A stretch of DNA of 37,459 bases from Leptolyngbya sp. CCY15150 (GCF_016888135.1 NZ_JACSWB010000134.1:1-37459); one strand, 5' to 3'. Numbered from the stretch's first letter, positions 1 through 10,000 are shown. The notes: generated by a model not told the origin, from the letters alone. A program made the numbers and translations.

Positions 1-2
1 AA

Positions 3-224
3 CAACGTAGCCGCTATCTCAATGCCTTTAGTTATTGTTATCAACGGCAATATCCACCTCGAATTTCTGAAGGCGATCGCCAACGTCTTGACCAACTGGC
101 TCAAGACTGGCTCTTAAAGTCGCCCAAGGTTCAGTCCATCGAGAACGATTTTATTCAAACGGTTCAGTCAATTATTGAAAAATACGAAGCAGGACTCAAG
201 CGTCATGTATACAAAGAAGATTGA
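3..224 (+). CDS. C-terminal end of a helical-repeat protein (5' truncated by window)
   Basis: An open frame runs from base 3 to a TGA at 222-224; its start lies outside the window. The 73 visible residues are charged and probably helical. They show a spacing (L..LA..W.L....V..IE..F) like the repeat units of the next gene, so this is probably the tail of a related adaptor or effector protein. The next gene's ATG at 205 lies inside it, a 20-base overlap that implies translational coupling. The function cannot be read from this stub. Confidence 0.6.
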   Translation, partial: QRSRYLNAFSYCYQRQYPPRISEGDRQRLDQLAQDWLLKSPKVQSIENDFIQTVQSIIEKYEAGLKRHVYKED

Positions 225-3200
225 CCTTCGCGAGTCCGATATTGTAAATCTTCGTCAAGATACGGGGATTGACAGTCTTAACCTCAATGAATCGTTTCTA
301 GAAATGATTGAGCGTGGGGTTGTTGAGAAACTGATTAAGGATAAACAGGAGTACCGAATACAATATGCTGCAGCGTTGCGGAAAAATGGGAGTCTGAATC
401 AACGCGATCGCACGAAGCTTTTGGCACTTCAGGCAGAGAAAGGACTTGGAAATGTCATTATCCAGACCATCACGGCTGAGGAAGATCAAGCCTTTGAGCA
501 TGATCAACATCTGTATCGGCAGGCCTGTGCAGATTATTTTCATCAAACAGCAGCGAGTATAGATGAGGCAAACCAATATCTTCAGCCCCAAGCGAAGAGT
601 TTTCAGTTTGGGCGTGCCGTTGTCAATGCCATCCTGGAGCAAGAGCAAGAGTATTTTGAGAAGAATCGGCAAAGCTATCGTTCTCAAGCAAAAGAGCAGC
701 TTTTTGGGCATGGGAGATTTAACCAAGCTCTGCTAACCAAACAACAGGCTGAATTAAAGCTTGGCGATCGCGTTGTTCAATCGATCGAAGATGAGGTTAG
801 CCACACCTTTCAAGATATCCGTCATGCCTATGCTGATCTCTACAAGGCTGATTTATATGATGATGAGGCTGTTGAACGCGCGCATTTACGAGATCATCAG
901 CGTGATTTTCCGCTAGGCGATGAGGTTGTTATTCAGGTTCATCAAGACATCCAGGATGAATTTCAGCGCGATCGCCAAACGTACTATGATGCTGACTTTG
1001 CTGACTTGCATGATGATGGGCAGCGAGACATAGAGCGTTTGAAGGTACTTCAACGCCAACTGGGACTTGGGGATATTGTCATCCAGTCGGTGCAAGTCAA
1101 TGTTGATCAACAATTCCGCGAACATTGGTCTGACTATAAAAATGCCTATCAGATAGATTTATATGAGGATGGGCACTGTAATCAGGAGGTCTTGCGCGCT
1201 CGCCAGCTCAAACTCCATTTAGGTTATGAGGTGATCAAAGCGATCGCCCAGACGGTCGCTGAAGACTTTGATAGCGATCGCCAACGATATGGCCAGCGAG
1301 CTGCAGATCAACTGCATAGCTCAGGAACCTTCAACGAAGGGGAGTTATCATCACTTCAGCAAGAGTTAGGACTAGGCGAAACGGTTTGCCAGGATCTTGA
1401 AGATAAAGCACAAACTGCCTTTAATGAAGATTGTGAAACCTTTAAGGCAGAGGTTTTCGAACATCTACACCAGTGGGGTGAGGTGCAAGATCATCAGTTG
1501 CTGGAGCTTCAGTTAGGTCTAGGAAAAGCAGTTAAAGATAGCATTATTCAAGAGGAGAGCGATCGCTTTCAATCTGAGGTGACGATCTTGGCTGAAGTTA
1601 TAGCACAACAGTTGCATCAGCATGATACATGGCAATCTGATCAACTCACTCAAATGCAGGCAGAGTTTCAGCTCAGCGATAGCATTGTAGAGCATATCGT
1701 AGCTGAGCAACAGGATATTTATCATAGCCATCGTCGAACGTATCGTTTGGTCTACAGTCAAGCAACGCGCGAGATAACTGGATCAACCCTCAGTGCAGAT
1801 GCAGCGGTCAGATTAGCACAACTTCGGGATGAGTTAGGGCTGAGTGGTAAGGTTAGTCATGGCATTAAGCAGGCCTATCATTACGCTCAGCTACAGTATC
1901 AAAATACGTTTGACAGCGTATTGCGGCGGTATGATTGCAGCAACAACCAGACTCTCAGTATTGACGCAAGCGATCGCTCGTCTCTCCATGAGTTGCAGAC
2001 GTCACTGGATCTTGAAGCTGAAGACATTCAGATGATTGAGCGAGATGCAGAACAAGACTATCGTCATAGTTTAGATGACTACGAAGAAGAAGTGCGATCG
2101 CTCTTGCGTGACAATGCTGAACTCGTGGATAGTGATATGGCTACCTTGAAGCAGCTTCAGCAAGAGTTATATATTCAGCCGAATGTCGCTGACTGCATTA
2201 AGTCGAGAGTTTTGGACGATCTAGGACTTCAGGTTGAAGCCCCTGTTATGTCTCCGGTTATCTCTCAGGAAGATTTATCATCGCTTCAGCAAGATTTAGG
2301 ACTAGGCGAAACGGTTGGCCAAGATCTTAAAGATAGAGCAAACATTGCCTTTAATAAAGAGCTAAAAGCTGCTTCTGAGAAAGTCACTTATATCGTTTTG
2401 TTAAATAGTTCTAAAACTATAGTTTCAATTGGCGAAGAGTTAGAGATTGCTATCAAACTTCAAGATTTTCGAGATGTCAGTGAACATAACCATCTCATTG
2501 AGATTCCATCTAACGAGATAGCTGGTAATGAAATTAATATACTTCTAAATGCGACTGGCTTTCAAGTCAAAGGAGACAGTGTAGCCAGCTTCCCACTTGG
2601 CTTACATATGGCCACTCAACAAATCTCCCAAACAGCCAGCTTTCGATTGGTAGCTCTTCGCCCTGGCACTTCTACTATCACTGCCGAACTCTACCAAGGG
2701 GATACATTTACAACAACCCTGGAAGCCACCGTTCAGGTCATTGGCTTAGAAGAATCCACCTTCCTCAACACCAGCATCAAAGCTGAACCTCGTCCTGTTT
2801 CCCAGCCTGATCTGGTTCTCCAGGTTCAAACTCTGTGGAACGAAACTGCTTCAGTCTGCACCTTCCGTTACCATCTCAGGAGCTTTCGCGCTTCATCACT
2901 CCTAACTCCTGGCATTAGCTACCAATCCCAGCCCCTATCAGCTTCCTGGCTAGAACAGGTACATGAACTCTTGCAAACCGAACTTGAAACCCTATCTGAT
3001 ACGCTTCCCACCGATGGACGCTCCCATCTCACCTCACTAGGCCAATATTTATTCCAACATCTGTTCCCCTCCGAACTGCAAACCGACCTCCGCAACCTAA
3101 ATCGTTATCAGGCACTCACCCTGCTAATCCTTGCAGACCAGGATGCTCAGTTTCCCTGGACACTGCTCCACAACGGACAAGAGTTTTTGGGTGAGCGGTT

Positions 3201-4227
3201 TATCATAGGGCACTGGCTTTGGGATCTCAACAACGCCCACCCCTACGAATTCCCCGTCGGTGCCATTAACATTGCCCATTACGCCAACGTCGAGCAGCCC
3301 GAAGTCTGGGCGACCCTGCTGGAGCCTCCGGGTGCGCCCCCGCCCCTAATTCTGACAGGCGGTGTCTTGGATGATTTGGCTACCACCGAGGCCATGCGAG
3401 GCTTACACCTGATCCGTATGGGGCAATCAACCGCAGATGCAGACCGCCAGGATGCCCCCGTTCCGCTGGATATTGCTGTGGCAGAGGTGGACATCGACCA
3501 GAAAATTCGCCCCATCAAACTTAGCCTGCGCCGCAACCACCCCCTTATCACCCTAAGCTATCTCCGCCAGGATCAGCCTGAACTCACCCACCTGCAACAA
3601 ACCTGGGCTGCTACCTTCATTCGAGCTGGATGCAGTGCCTTTGTCGGTTCTCTTTGGGCAGTCAACCCTGCAACCGAAGCTGCTTTTGTGAGTAGCTTCT
3701 ACCACGCCCTCTGGAAAGGCGATTCTCTGGGAGGAGCCTTCCAAACGGCTCGTCGGCTTGCCCGTGCCGCCGTCCCGGATTCCCTTGACTGGCTGGCGTA
3801 TCTCCTCTTTGGCGACCCCATGGCACGCCCCTACCGACCCGTCCAGGGGCAAGGCTATGCTGTGGTAGAACCCATCGGTCAGGACATCAACGATCCCGTC
3901 CCTCCCGGTTCTACCATCCGATTCAAGGTTAGTCTCCGGCGCACACCTCCCGTCTGGCATGAGGAGCGCGTGATCGAAGTGGCAGAAAACCTTACGTTCG
4001 GTGATTTACAGGCGAGCATTTCAGCCTCTGGCTTGGAAGTTATGCCAAGTGCATCGATTCCGCTCAGAATTCTGCCTAACGGCAATTACTTAGGCTGGTT
4101 TAATCTTGCTGTGCCAACAGACATTACTGAGGAATCTGCTTTGATCCAGGTCTATTTTGTGGATGGAAGGCGACTGGTTCAGAGTCTGACCTTTGCCCTC
4201 AATATTAACTATGGGGGAAATTGCTGA
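205..4227 (+). CDS. Helical-repeat protein with degenerate (inactive-looking) CHAT domain
   Basis: This is a 1340-residue protein. I chose ATG 205 because an AGGA lies about 10 bases upstream; a TTG at 175 is possible but weaker. Residues 1 to about 725 form roughly 13-14 units of 50-56 residues with the pattern L..LQ..LGLG..V...I.....F...R..Y. A beta-rich segment follows (about 735-865), then a CHAT (caspase-like) fold (about 930-1220, ending near LDWLAYLLFGDP), then a second beta-rich tail. At the CHAT catalytic positions the sequence reads GLHLIRMG (residues 1066-1073) and LITLSYLR (1114-1121). In the neighbouring CHAT protein the same blocks read MLHFACHC and LIFLNACQ. Both the catalytic His and Cys are therefore replaced (Met1072 and Leu1120). 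Inference: a scaffold, sensor or pseudo-protease partner of the active CHAT protein encoded 2 bases downstream. The repeats resemble helical repeats seen in cyanobacterial signalling proteins, but I cannot name the family. Confidence 0.85.
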   Translation: MYTKKIDLRESDIVNLRQDTGIDSLNLNESFLEMIERGVVEKLIKDKQEYRIQYAAALRKNGSLNQRDRTKLLALQAEKGLGNVIIQTITAEEDQAFEHDQHLYRQACADYFHQTAASIDEANQYLQPQAKSFQFGRAVVNAILEQEQEYFEKNRQSYRSQAKEQLFGHGRFNQALLTKQQAELKLGDRVVQSIEDEVSHTFQDIRHAYADLYKADLYDDEAVERAHLRDHQRDFPLGDEVVIQVHQDIQDEFQRDRQTYYDADFADLHDDGQRDIERLKVLQRQLGLGDIVIQSVQVNVDQQFREHWSDYKNAYQIDLYEDGHCNQEVLRARQLKLHLGYEVIKAIAQTVAEDFDSDRQRYGQRAADQLHSSGTFNEGELSSLQQELGLGETVCQDLEDKAQTAFNEDCETFKAEVFEHLHQWGEVQDHQLLELQLGLGKAVKDSIIQEESDRFQSEVTILAEVIAQQLHQHDTWQSDQLTQMQAEFQLSDSIVEHIVAEQQDIYHSHRRTYRLVYSQATREITGSTLSADAAVRLAQLRDELGLSGKVSHGIKQAYHYAQLQYQNTFDSVLRRYDCSNNQTLSIDASDRSSLHELQTSLDLEAEDIQMIERDAEQDYRHSLDDYEEEVRSLLRDNAELVDSDMATLKQLQQELYIQPNVADCIKSRVLDDLGLQVEAPVMSPVISQEDLSSLQQDLGLGETVGQDLKDRANIAFNKELKAASEKVTYIVLLNSSKTIVSIGEELEIAIKLQDFRDVSEHNHLIEIPSNEIAGNEINILLNATGFQVKGDSVASFPLGLHMATQQISQTASFRLVALRPGTSTITAELYQGDTFTTTLEATVQVIGLEESTFLNTSIKAEPRPVSQPDLVLQVQTLWNETASVCTFRYHLRSFRASSLLTPGISYQSQPLSASWLEQVHELLQTELETLSDTLPTDGRSHLTSLGQYLFQHLFPSELQTDLRNLNRYQALTLLILADQDAQFPWTLLHNGQEFLGERFIIGHWLWDLNNAHPYEFPVGAINIAHYANVEQPEVWATLLEPPGAPPPLILTGGVLDDLATTEAMRGLHLIRMGQSTADADRQDAPVPLDIAVAEVDIDQKIRPIKLSLRRNHPLITLSYLRQDQPELTHLQQTWAATFIRAGCSAFVGSLWAVNPATEAAFVSSFYHALWKGDSLGGAFQTARRLARAAVPDSLDWLAYLLFGDPMARPYRPVQGQGYAVVEPIGQDINDPVPPGSTIRFKVSLRRTPPVWHEERVIEVAENLTFGDLQASISASGLEVMPSASIPLRILPNGNYLGWFNLAVPTDITEESALIQVYFVDGRRLVQSLTFALNINYGGNC

Positions 4228-4229
4228 TT

Positions 4230-5417
4230 ATGGGCGGACTCACTAGTGCTATCCAGCCTCAGATCATTTCCTCTTACCTACCGATTACAATTTTCAAAGA
4301 GGAATATCGGATTTCTCACTATCCATTCCCCTTTGACAGAACTTCAAGTGATGACGAACTCCTAAAGTTCACAAGCAGCATATTGCAATGCTTTAGGCGT
4401 TTAGAAGTAAAATCTAAAAAAAGTTTGGATTTAGACCCAGACTTTTGTCAGCAACAACTCATTGAACTTGCTAAGTGGGGAACATTAGCCTATCAAAGAT
4501 TCTTTCGGGATGAAGAGGCGCGCCAATTATTGACCGATCAGCTTCAGATGACCGCCAATCCAATCCCTGCCCCAACTTTTGTCTCTAGCTCAATTCCCTT
4601 CCCTTGGGAAGTTCTGTATCAAGGCAAAGAACACAATGATCCTCAACGAGAGATGTTTTGGGGATTCTGCTATACCCCCGCTCGGATTCTCACCCCCAAA
4701 CGTGATATTTCTCGTCATGCCAAGGAACATAATCTACCCTTGGATATGCTATTTTGCATCCACCAAACCTTGAGCCAATCGCATGAGCAAGAGTGGCCTG
4801 CCATTCGCAAATTAATTGCTGTCACCAAGCAAGATAACTGTTGTTTGCTCAATTTGTCTGGCGGGCGATCACAGGTTAAGGACGGTGAAAGCCTGTTGCA
4901 GTATCTAAACACAGCCAGCCATAATATGCTCCACTTTGCCTGTCACTGTAAACCCAAAGAAGCTGAAATTGACACCTTATTGATTTCTATATTGTTAGAT
5001 GATCTTGAAGAAACAATTACAACTGATCTCCCGGTGATTGAGTTAAGCGCATTCACCTTCGATTTAGTAAGAGGACAATTCCAGCGCAACCCTTTAATTT
5101 TTCTGAACGCCTGCCAGTCAGCCGGTGGAGGCGATCAAGTGCGCAAAACTTTAAACCTGCCTGAGATGTTTGTTCAGCAAGGAGCGGCTTCAATCATTGC
5201 CACAGCTTGCCCAGTTCCCGATCTGTTCGCTGCGGCTTTTGCCAAGCAATTCTACACCTTCTTTCTAGAACAGCGGATGCCAGTGGGGCAGGCACTTCGT
5301 GAAACTCGTCTATATTTTCTAGAAAAGCATCATAATCCCCTGGGGCTAGCATACGGACTTTATAGTCCTGCTCATTACCGCCTCGCCCAATCTCCGATGA
5401 TGGAAGGAGTCGCCTGA
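4230..5417 (+). CDS. CHAT-domain protease, catalytic dyad intact
   Basis: A 395-residue protein. ATG 4230 sits 2 bases after the preceding stop and has GGGGGA about 11 bases upstream. The N-terminal part (about 1-200) is unassigned and includes the IPFPWEVLY segment usual just before CHAT cores. The core carries LHFACH with His239 and LNACQS with Cys295, the expected caspase-like dyad, followed by the usual QQGAASIIATACPVPD and ALRETRLYFL helices. The family is known as clan CD proteases that act as effectors or activators in bacterial conflict and programmed-death systems. Inference: this is the active protease of the operon, and the larger pseudo-CHAT protein upstream is its likely partner. 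The substrate is unknown; the coiled-coil, propeller and Hsp70 neighbours are candidates. The stop overlaps the next ATG (TGATG). Confidence 0.88.
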   Translation: MGGLTSAIQPQIISSYLPITIFKEEYRISHYPFPFDRTSSDDELLKFTSSILQCFRRLEVKSKKSLDLDPDFCQQQLIELAKWGTLAYQRFFRDEEARQLLTDQLQMTANPIPAPTFVSSSIPFPWEVLYQGKEHNDPQREMFWGFCYTPARILTPKRDISRHAKEHNLPLDMLFCIHQTLSQSHEQEWPAIRKLIAVTKQDNCCLLNLSGGRSQVKDGESLLQYLNTASHNMLHFACHCKPKEAEIDTLLISILLDDLEETITTDLPVIELSAFTFDLVRGQFQRNPLIFLNACQSAGGGDQVRKTLNLPEMFVQQGAASIIATACPVPDLFAAAFAKQFYTFFLEQRMPVGQALRETRLYFLEKHHNPLGLAYGLYSPAHYRLAQSPMMEGVA

Positions 5418-6181
5418 TGACAGACTCAACCTCAACCCAAACCATTACCCAGCAGGATATTGATATTCTGCTGGAGCGACTGAAGGCACTCCGTGCCGAG
5501 ATCCAAACAGCTAGAAAGGCGATTTCTCCTCTGGAGGAGAATCTGAAACTTGCGTTCGAGGCTTTTCAGATCGTTGTTGGGGGAGCCCGTCGCCACTGCA
5601 GGCGGCTCCAAGCCGAAATTGGCAATCTTCGTACCCGCATCCACAGTTTAAATGGCCAGGATGATGACTTGCTCGATTTTGATTTGATCGAAGAAGACAC
5701 CCGTGATGACGTTTTGGAGACGACTCAAGTAGAGAAAGACCCGGAAGCGGTAGAAAAGGATATCTTGTACGAGCACCTTTTGAACGTCCTAGATTCCATT
5801 GATGATGCCGATCTCTTCGCCAACCTGCAAACCCTTTGCCAAGACCCTACTGTTAGCCTAGCAGAGGTTTTGGAGCAGTCCCCCTGGGAATTGGTCTGGC
5901 AAGCAAGACCTGTTCAAGAAAGCTTGCTGGATCAGCACCGCCGCCTCCAACGTTGGGAAGCCTCTTTACTACGACAAGTGGAAACCCTAACCCGCGTCGA
6001 AGACCGATTGCGCAACGATTCTCGTTATGGTCTCTGGCAACAGCAGCAGAAAGGGGCTGAAGTCTGGGAGCAGTTTTTACAGCAAGCTCTAGAGCAACAG
6101 GAAGACCAGAACCAAGAACTTGAGGCCGAACTAGAAACCCTCCGCCAGGAGTGGGAGCAGTTGCGGAGTGCCTTGCTATGA
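5417..6181 (+). CDS. Coiled-coil protein, function unknown
   Basis: A 254-residue protein whose ATG overlaps the CHAT gene stop by one base. Residues about 12-78 and 165-254 are heptad-rich (leucine, glutamate, arginine and glutamine), predicting long coiled coils. They flank an acidic middle section (DDDLLDFDLIEEDTRDD). No enzyme motif, signal peptide or membrane segment is visible, and there is no J-domain HPD motif despite the Hsp70 gene downstream. Translational coupling on both sides places it firmly in the operon. Inference: a structural linker, oligomerisation platform or co-chaperone-like partner. Similar coiled-coil proteins are common and hard to assign, so no function is claimed. 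Confidence 0.8.
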   Translation: MTDSTSTQTITQQDIDILLERLKALRAEIQTARKAISPLEENLKLAFEAFQIVVGGARRHCRRLQAEIGNLRTRIHSLNGQDDDLLDFDLIEEDTRDDVLETTQVEKDPEAVEKDILYEHLLNVLDSIDDADLFANLQTLCQDPTVSLAEVLEQSPWELVWQARPVQESLLDQHRRLQRWEASLLRQVETLTRVEDRLRNDSRYGLWQQQQKGAEVWEQFLQQALEQQEDQNQELEAELETLRQEWEQLRSALL

Positions 6182-8052
6182 GTAGCCAAAACTATACCAA
6201 CGATTTGCCGGTTCTTCTCCGAACGGATGACTTACCGATTCCTGCTCCAGATGCCGCTCCTCAGCATGAACTAGCCGCTCCCAGCTACCCAGACTGGCTC
6301 AACCTCGCTAGCCAATGCCATATTCGTAACCTGTCGCTTGATTCTTCAACTGGAGACCTTTGGCTCGCGACCGGCGGAGGCATTCTACATTGGCACTCCG
6401 GTATGGAGCGTTTCACCCGCTACAGTAGTGAGCATGGCTTACCCGGTAACTCCATCAAATTGGTAGCTGTGGATGGAAATAGCCAACCCTGGGTGGCTCA
6501 CGAAAATAGTGGACTTAGTTATCTCGACGGCGAAACCTGGCAGCCCTACCTTACCTTATCTGATGCTCATGTCAGTTGTTTTACTCTTGATCAAACCGGG
6601 CATTTGTGGGTAGGAGCCGATACGGGACTTTACAAACTGACCCATCCAACAAAAGAACCCACGTTAGTTGAATTGCCACTCCACAGCACTCCTCCTCGAT
6701 CCCTTGCCATTACAACCTCAAATGACATCTGGCTCTGTACGGCCCAAGGGGTGTTCCATCGGCAGGAAGATTGGCAACGCTATAATACCTCCCCAAGAAT
6801 TCTTACCCTGACAAGGCAGGCTAATAACCTTTGGCTAGGGACTTTAGATGGCTTAGTTCGCATTGATTTGTTAACAGATAAACTCCATCCAGTAAAGGTA
6901 TGTCGTGCCGAGGTTTCAGCCCTAGCGCCAATAGAAAACGGTGTATGGGCCGCTTGCGGGAAAACCGTGGGGTTGGCAACCGAAACAGATTGGACACCCG
7001 TTAATGGTAAAGCTTGGGACTGGGTTACTAGCCTCATCCCTGCTAGTGGCGAAGGCATTTGGATTGGCACCCACTCGGGACTTCAGTTTGCCAGTTCAAC
7101 CACCAATCGTTCCCAGTTAACCGACGCTCCACCGGATGTCATTGGTGTGCGATCGCCCCACCAACCACCCATCATGTTTAGTAACCTGATCCAGGATCTA
7201 ACAATTCAAAAGACATCTAACACGACCCTGCTCTGGATAGGGACAGCACGAGGAGTATTTCGAGTCGACTTATCCACTGAAACCTGGAGACGGTTAGGAA
7301 AGCTCGGGAACCAAGATATTCGAGCGTTAGCAGTAAGCGAGTCAGGGCAAAATTTGTGGGTTTCCAGTTTTATCAATGGTTTGTACGACGCCCAGCAGCC
7401 CTCCGACTTGAAACTAGCCCCGGAAGTTTTGGGGCCTATTACTGCTCTAGAGTGCGGAGTTAACGCCAGTTTTTGGGCGGGTGGCTTAAATGGAGTCTAT
7501 AACTATGGTGGTGGGACCTGGCAGTTGACTCTTCCAGCCAAGAAGCTACCCAATGCCGCCTGGATTCGGGCGATCGCCCAAGCCAAACCAGACTGTGTAT
7601 GGCTTGGCACCTCCGTCGGGTTGTTGTCATTCAATCCTGAGACTCAAATTGCCTCACTGGTGCCTGGTTCCTTAGGCGGTGTCCATATTCAGTCCCTTCT
7701 AGCTCTTTCCAACGAAGAGAAAAGCTTGATTTGGGTGGGAACTCAACGTGGCCTTTATTTGGGACAGGGGGATGATTGGCAACCTGTAACAACCCTCGGA
7801 AATCGCTCAATCACTGCGCTGGCTGCAGATTTGATGTCTGAAAAGGTTTGGGTAGGTACAAATCGAGGGTTATGGTGCCTGCATAATCTACAGGGGAATT
7901 GGGAGATTTTGGAAGAATTCACCGTAGATAGTAGTGGACTAGCCCACAATCGAATTACCGCACTTACCCTCGATACCAGTTGTACAGGGGAAAAACGTCT
8001 TTGGGTCGGTACCCCCTGTGGTTTGAGTGTCTATACTTATGAATCTGGATAG
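6178..8052 (+). CDS. Two-component-regulator-type beta-propeller protein (about 14 blades)
   Basis: A 624-residue protein starting MSSQNYTND. ATG 6178 overlaps the preceding TGA (ATGA). About 14 units carry the propeller signature (L/I)W(V/L/I)GT..GL, for example LWLATGGGI, HLWVGADTGLY, GIWIGTHSGLQ, LLWIGTARGVF and RLWVGTPCGLSVY. This fits two seven-bladed propellers of the kind found in the sensor part of hybrid two-component regulators (PF07494-like). No histidine kinase, transmembrane segment or signal peptide is present, so it is a stand-alone cytoplasmic propeller. Inference: it is the ligand- or protein-recognition module of the operon, playing the part that WD40 repeats play in STAND proteins. 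Confidence 0.88.
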   Translation: MSSQNYTNDLPVLLRTDDLPIPAPDAAPQHELAAPSYPDWLNLASQCHIRNLSLDSSTGDLWLATGGGILHWHSGMERFTRYSSEHGLPGNSIKLVAVDGNSQPWVAHENSGLSYLDGETWQPYLTLSDAHVSCFTLDQTGHLWVGADTGLYKLTHPTKEPTLVELPLHSTPPRSLAITTSNDIWLCTAQGVFHRQEDWQRYNTSPRILTLTRQANNLWLGTLDGLVRIDLLTDKLHPVKVCRAEVSALAPIENGVWAACGKTVGLATETDWTPVNGKAWDWVTSLIPASGEGIWIGTHSGLQFASSTTNRSQLTDAPPDVIGVRSPHQPPIMFSNLIQDLTIQKTSNTTLLWIGTARGVFRVDLSTETWRRLGKLGNQDIRALAVSESGQNLWVSSFINGLYDAQQPSDLKLAPEVLGPITALECGVNASFWAGGLNGVYNYGGGTWQLTLPAKKLPNAAWIRAIAQAKPDCVWLGTSVGLLSFNPETQIASLVPGSLGGVHIQSLLALSNEEKSLIWVGTQRGLYLGQGDDWQPVTTLGNRSITALAADLMSEKVWVGTNRGLWCLHNLQGNWEILEEFTVDSSGLAHNRITALTLDTSCTGEKRLWVGTPCGLSVYTYESG

Positions 8053-8124
8053 CTGCTTGTGTTGACCCGATGATGTGGTGGATCAAAATTCCTTAGAACG
8101 GTAAGAAGCGAACAGGAGTCACTC

Positions 8125-9900
8125 GTGGCAGACATTAATATTCTTGGCATCGATCTGGGTACAACTAACTCAGCGATCGCAATTTGGGATTTAGAAGCCG
8201 GGCAGCCCAGAGTCCTCAGCAATAAGGAGGGTGAGCGGCTTACTCCATCTGTTGTCATGTTCGATGCCGCTGCTCAAGCATTTGTGGTCGGTCGGGCCGC
8301 CATTGAACAAATGATCGAACAACCTACTAATGTTGCCTACTCAGTGAAACGGTTTATTGGTCGAACCTTCAGCGATATGCAGGTATTGCAGGATCAGAGA
8401 AACGTCACCTACACCATCGAGGAGGCTGAGAAGCACAAGGTCGTGGTTCGACTAGGCAATCGCAGATGCACCCCACCTCAAATTTCAGCAGAAATTCTGC
8501 GCAAACTGAGGGAGGACGCAGAAGTAGCTTTGGGGGGTAGCCCTATCGCTCAGGCGGTGATTACCGTTCCTGCCTACTTTAATGAGTCTCAGCGCCAAGC
8601 GACCAAAGAAGCTGGAGAGCTTGCTGGCCTGCGAGTTCCTCGTATTATCAATGAACCTACCGCTGCAGCCCTAGCCTTCGGGCTAGGGGCAGAGCCCCAA
8701 ACCATCGCCGTCTATGACTTGGGAGGAGGCACTTTCGATGTTTCTGTCCTTCGTATTGAGCATGGTGTCTTCAGAGTTAAGTCAACCAGCGGTGATACTC
8801 ATTTAGGTGGAGATGATTGCGACCAGGCCATTGTGGACTGGATTGCCACGGCCTTTAAAACCCAGCACGGACAGGAATTACCCCTCTCATCCAATGCCCA
8901 ACTCTATGCATTGCTTCGAGAGGAGGCTAAGAAAGCAAAAATTGCCTTAACCAATTCGCTAGATTATGTAATCAGCCTATCGAACCGACTTACAAAGGAT
9001 GCTCCAACCTTCGACCTCAATGTAACTCTTACCCGTTCTGACTTAGATGAGTTGGTTCAACCGCTGATCAAACGCTCCTTAGCAATCTGCGATATTGCCC
9101 TAAACAAGGCAGGACTGACTGCCAGCGATATTGATCAGGTTCTACTCGTGGGTGGGCAAACCCGGATGCCTGCGGTCAAAGCGGCAATTCGGGAGCACTT
9201 CAACTGCAAAGTCAATGATTCCATCAACCCCGATGAGGCAATTGCCCGTGGAGCATCTATCCTAGGTGCGCGCTTATGTGGCCATCTAAAAGACAAAGTC
9301 AAACTGTGGGACGTGATCCCGCTTTCCTTAGGGCTTGAGCTGGCAGACAGAAGAATGGATCAGATCATCTCAGCCAATCAGCAAATTCCCTTCAAAAGCC
9401 AGCCTAAGTATTTCACCACACAACGAGACGGCCAAGAAACCATTCGCTTTTGTGTTTACCAGGGAGAACGCCCTATCGCTAAGAACAATGTGTTCATCGG
9501 CGAAGTCACTTTGAGCTTAACGACCTCCCGACCTGCAGGAGAACATCGCATCAAATGCGTCTTTTCAGTAGACCAAGACGGCATTCTTCACGTTCTGGCA
9601 GAAGATACCAATACAGACGGTGAACCTGTTGAAGAAAAATTTGACCATGTCTACCGCATGACTCAGCAGGAAATCGATGCAGTGCTCGAAGCAGCAAACA
9701 CTCATCAGGACGAAGATGCTCTAACTACTCAACTCTTCCATCTGCAAGAAGAGTTGCAACAGCTGCAGCAATGGTTGGATCAAAAGAAGCTAGTTAATCC
9801 TGCTATCTCGGAACAGGTAAAAGCATTTGAAAGAGCTGTGAGCGATCGCGATATAGAGACTGCTGAAAAAGTCATTGCCAAACTCAAAGATATGCTTTAG
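8125..9900 (+). CDS. Hsp70/DnaK-family chaperone paralogue
   Basis: A 591-residue protein with a GTG start preceded by AGGAG at 8114-8118 (6-base spacing). The nucleotide-binding domain shows all three Hsp70 signatures: GIDLGTTNSAIAIW near the N-terminus, VYDLGGGTFDVSVL, and VLLVGGQTRMPAVKAAI. The substrate-binding half is present, but the protein is shorter than a housekeeping DnaK (about 640 residues) and ends in a short lid helix without the usual acidic C-terminal tail. Only 72 bases separate it from the propeller gene, so it is probably in the same operon. Family knowledge: an ATP-driven peptide-binding chaperone. Inference: it is dedicated to this CHAT module, holding or releasing the pseudo-CHAT or propeller partner, rather than general folding. 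No DnaJ or GrpE gene lies nearby. Confidence 0.93.
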   Translation: MADINILGIDLGTTNSAIAIWDLEAGQPRVLSNKEGERLTPSVVMFDAAAQAFVVGRAAIEQMIEQPTNVAYSVKRFIGRTFSDMQVLQDQRNVTYTIEEAEKHKVVVRLGNRRCTPPQISAEILRKLREDAEVALGGSPIAQAVITVPAYFNESQRQATKEAGELAGLRVPRIINEPTAAALAFGLGAEPQTIAVYDLGGGTFDVSVLRIEHGVFRVKSTSGDTHLGGDDCDQAIVDWIATAFKTQHGQELPLSSNAQLYALLREEAKKAKIALTNSLDYVISLSNRLTKDAPTFDLNVTLTRSDLDELVQPLIKRSLAICDIALNKAGLTASDIDQVLLVGGQTRMPAVKAAIREHFNCKVNDSINPDEAIARGASILGARLCGHLKDKVKLWDVIPLSLGLELADRRMDQIISANQQIPFKSQPKYFTTQRDGQETIRFCVYQGERPIAKNNVFIGEVTLSLTTSRPAGEHRIKCVFSVDQDGILHVLAEDTNTDGEPVEEKFDHVYRMTQQEIDAVLEAANTHQDEDALTTQLFHLQEELQQLQQWLDQKKLVNPAISEQVKAFERAVSDRDIETAEKVIAKLKDML

Positions 9901-10000
9901 TTTTCTGCCTTTTGGGCCATCTGCTTATATTCTTATTTTGCTTAACAGTTTGTGCAAGTATCATCTATCGAAAACTTTGTCCCTATAGTGAGGATGCTTT

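Noticed and set aside
5417-6181. Coiled-coil gene as a DnaJ co-chaperone of the Hsp70
   Set aside because: No HPD motif or J-domain helices are seen. Only the gene context would suggest it.
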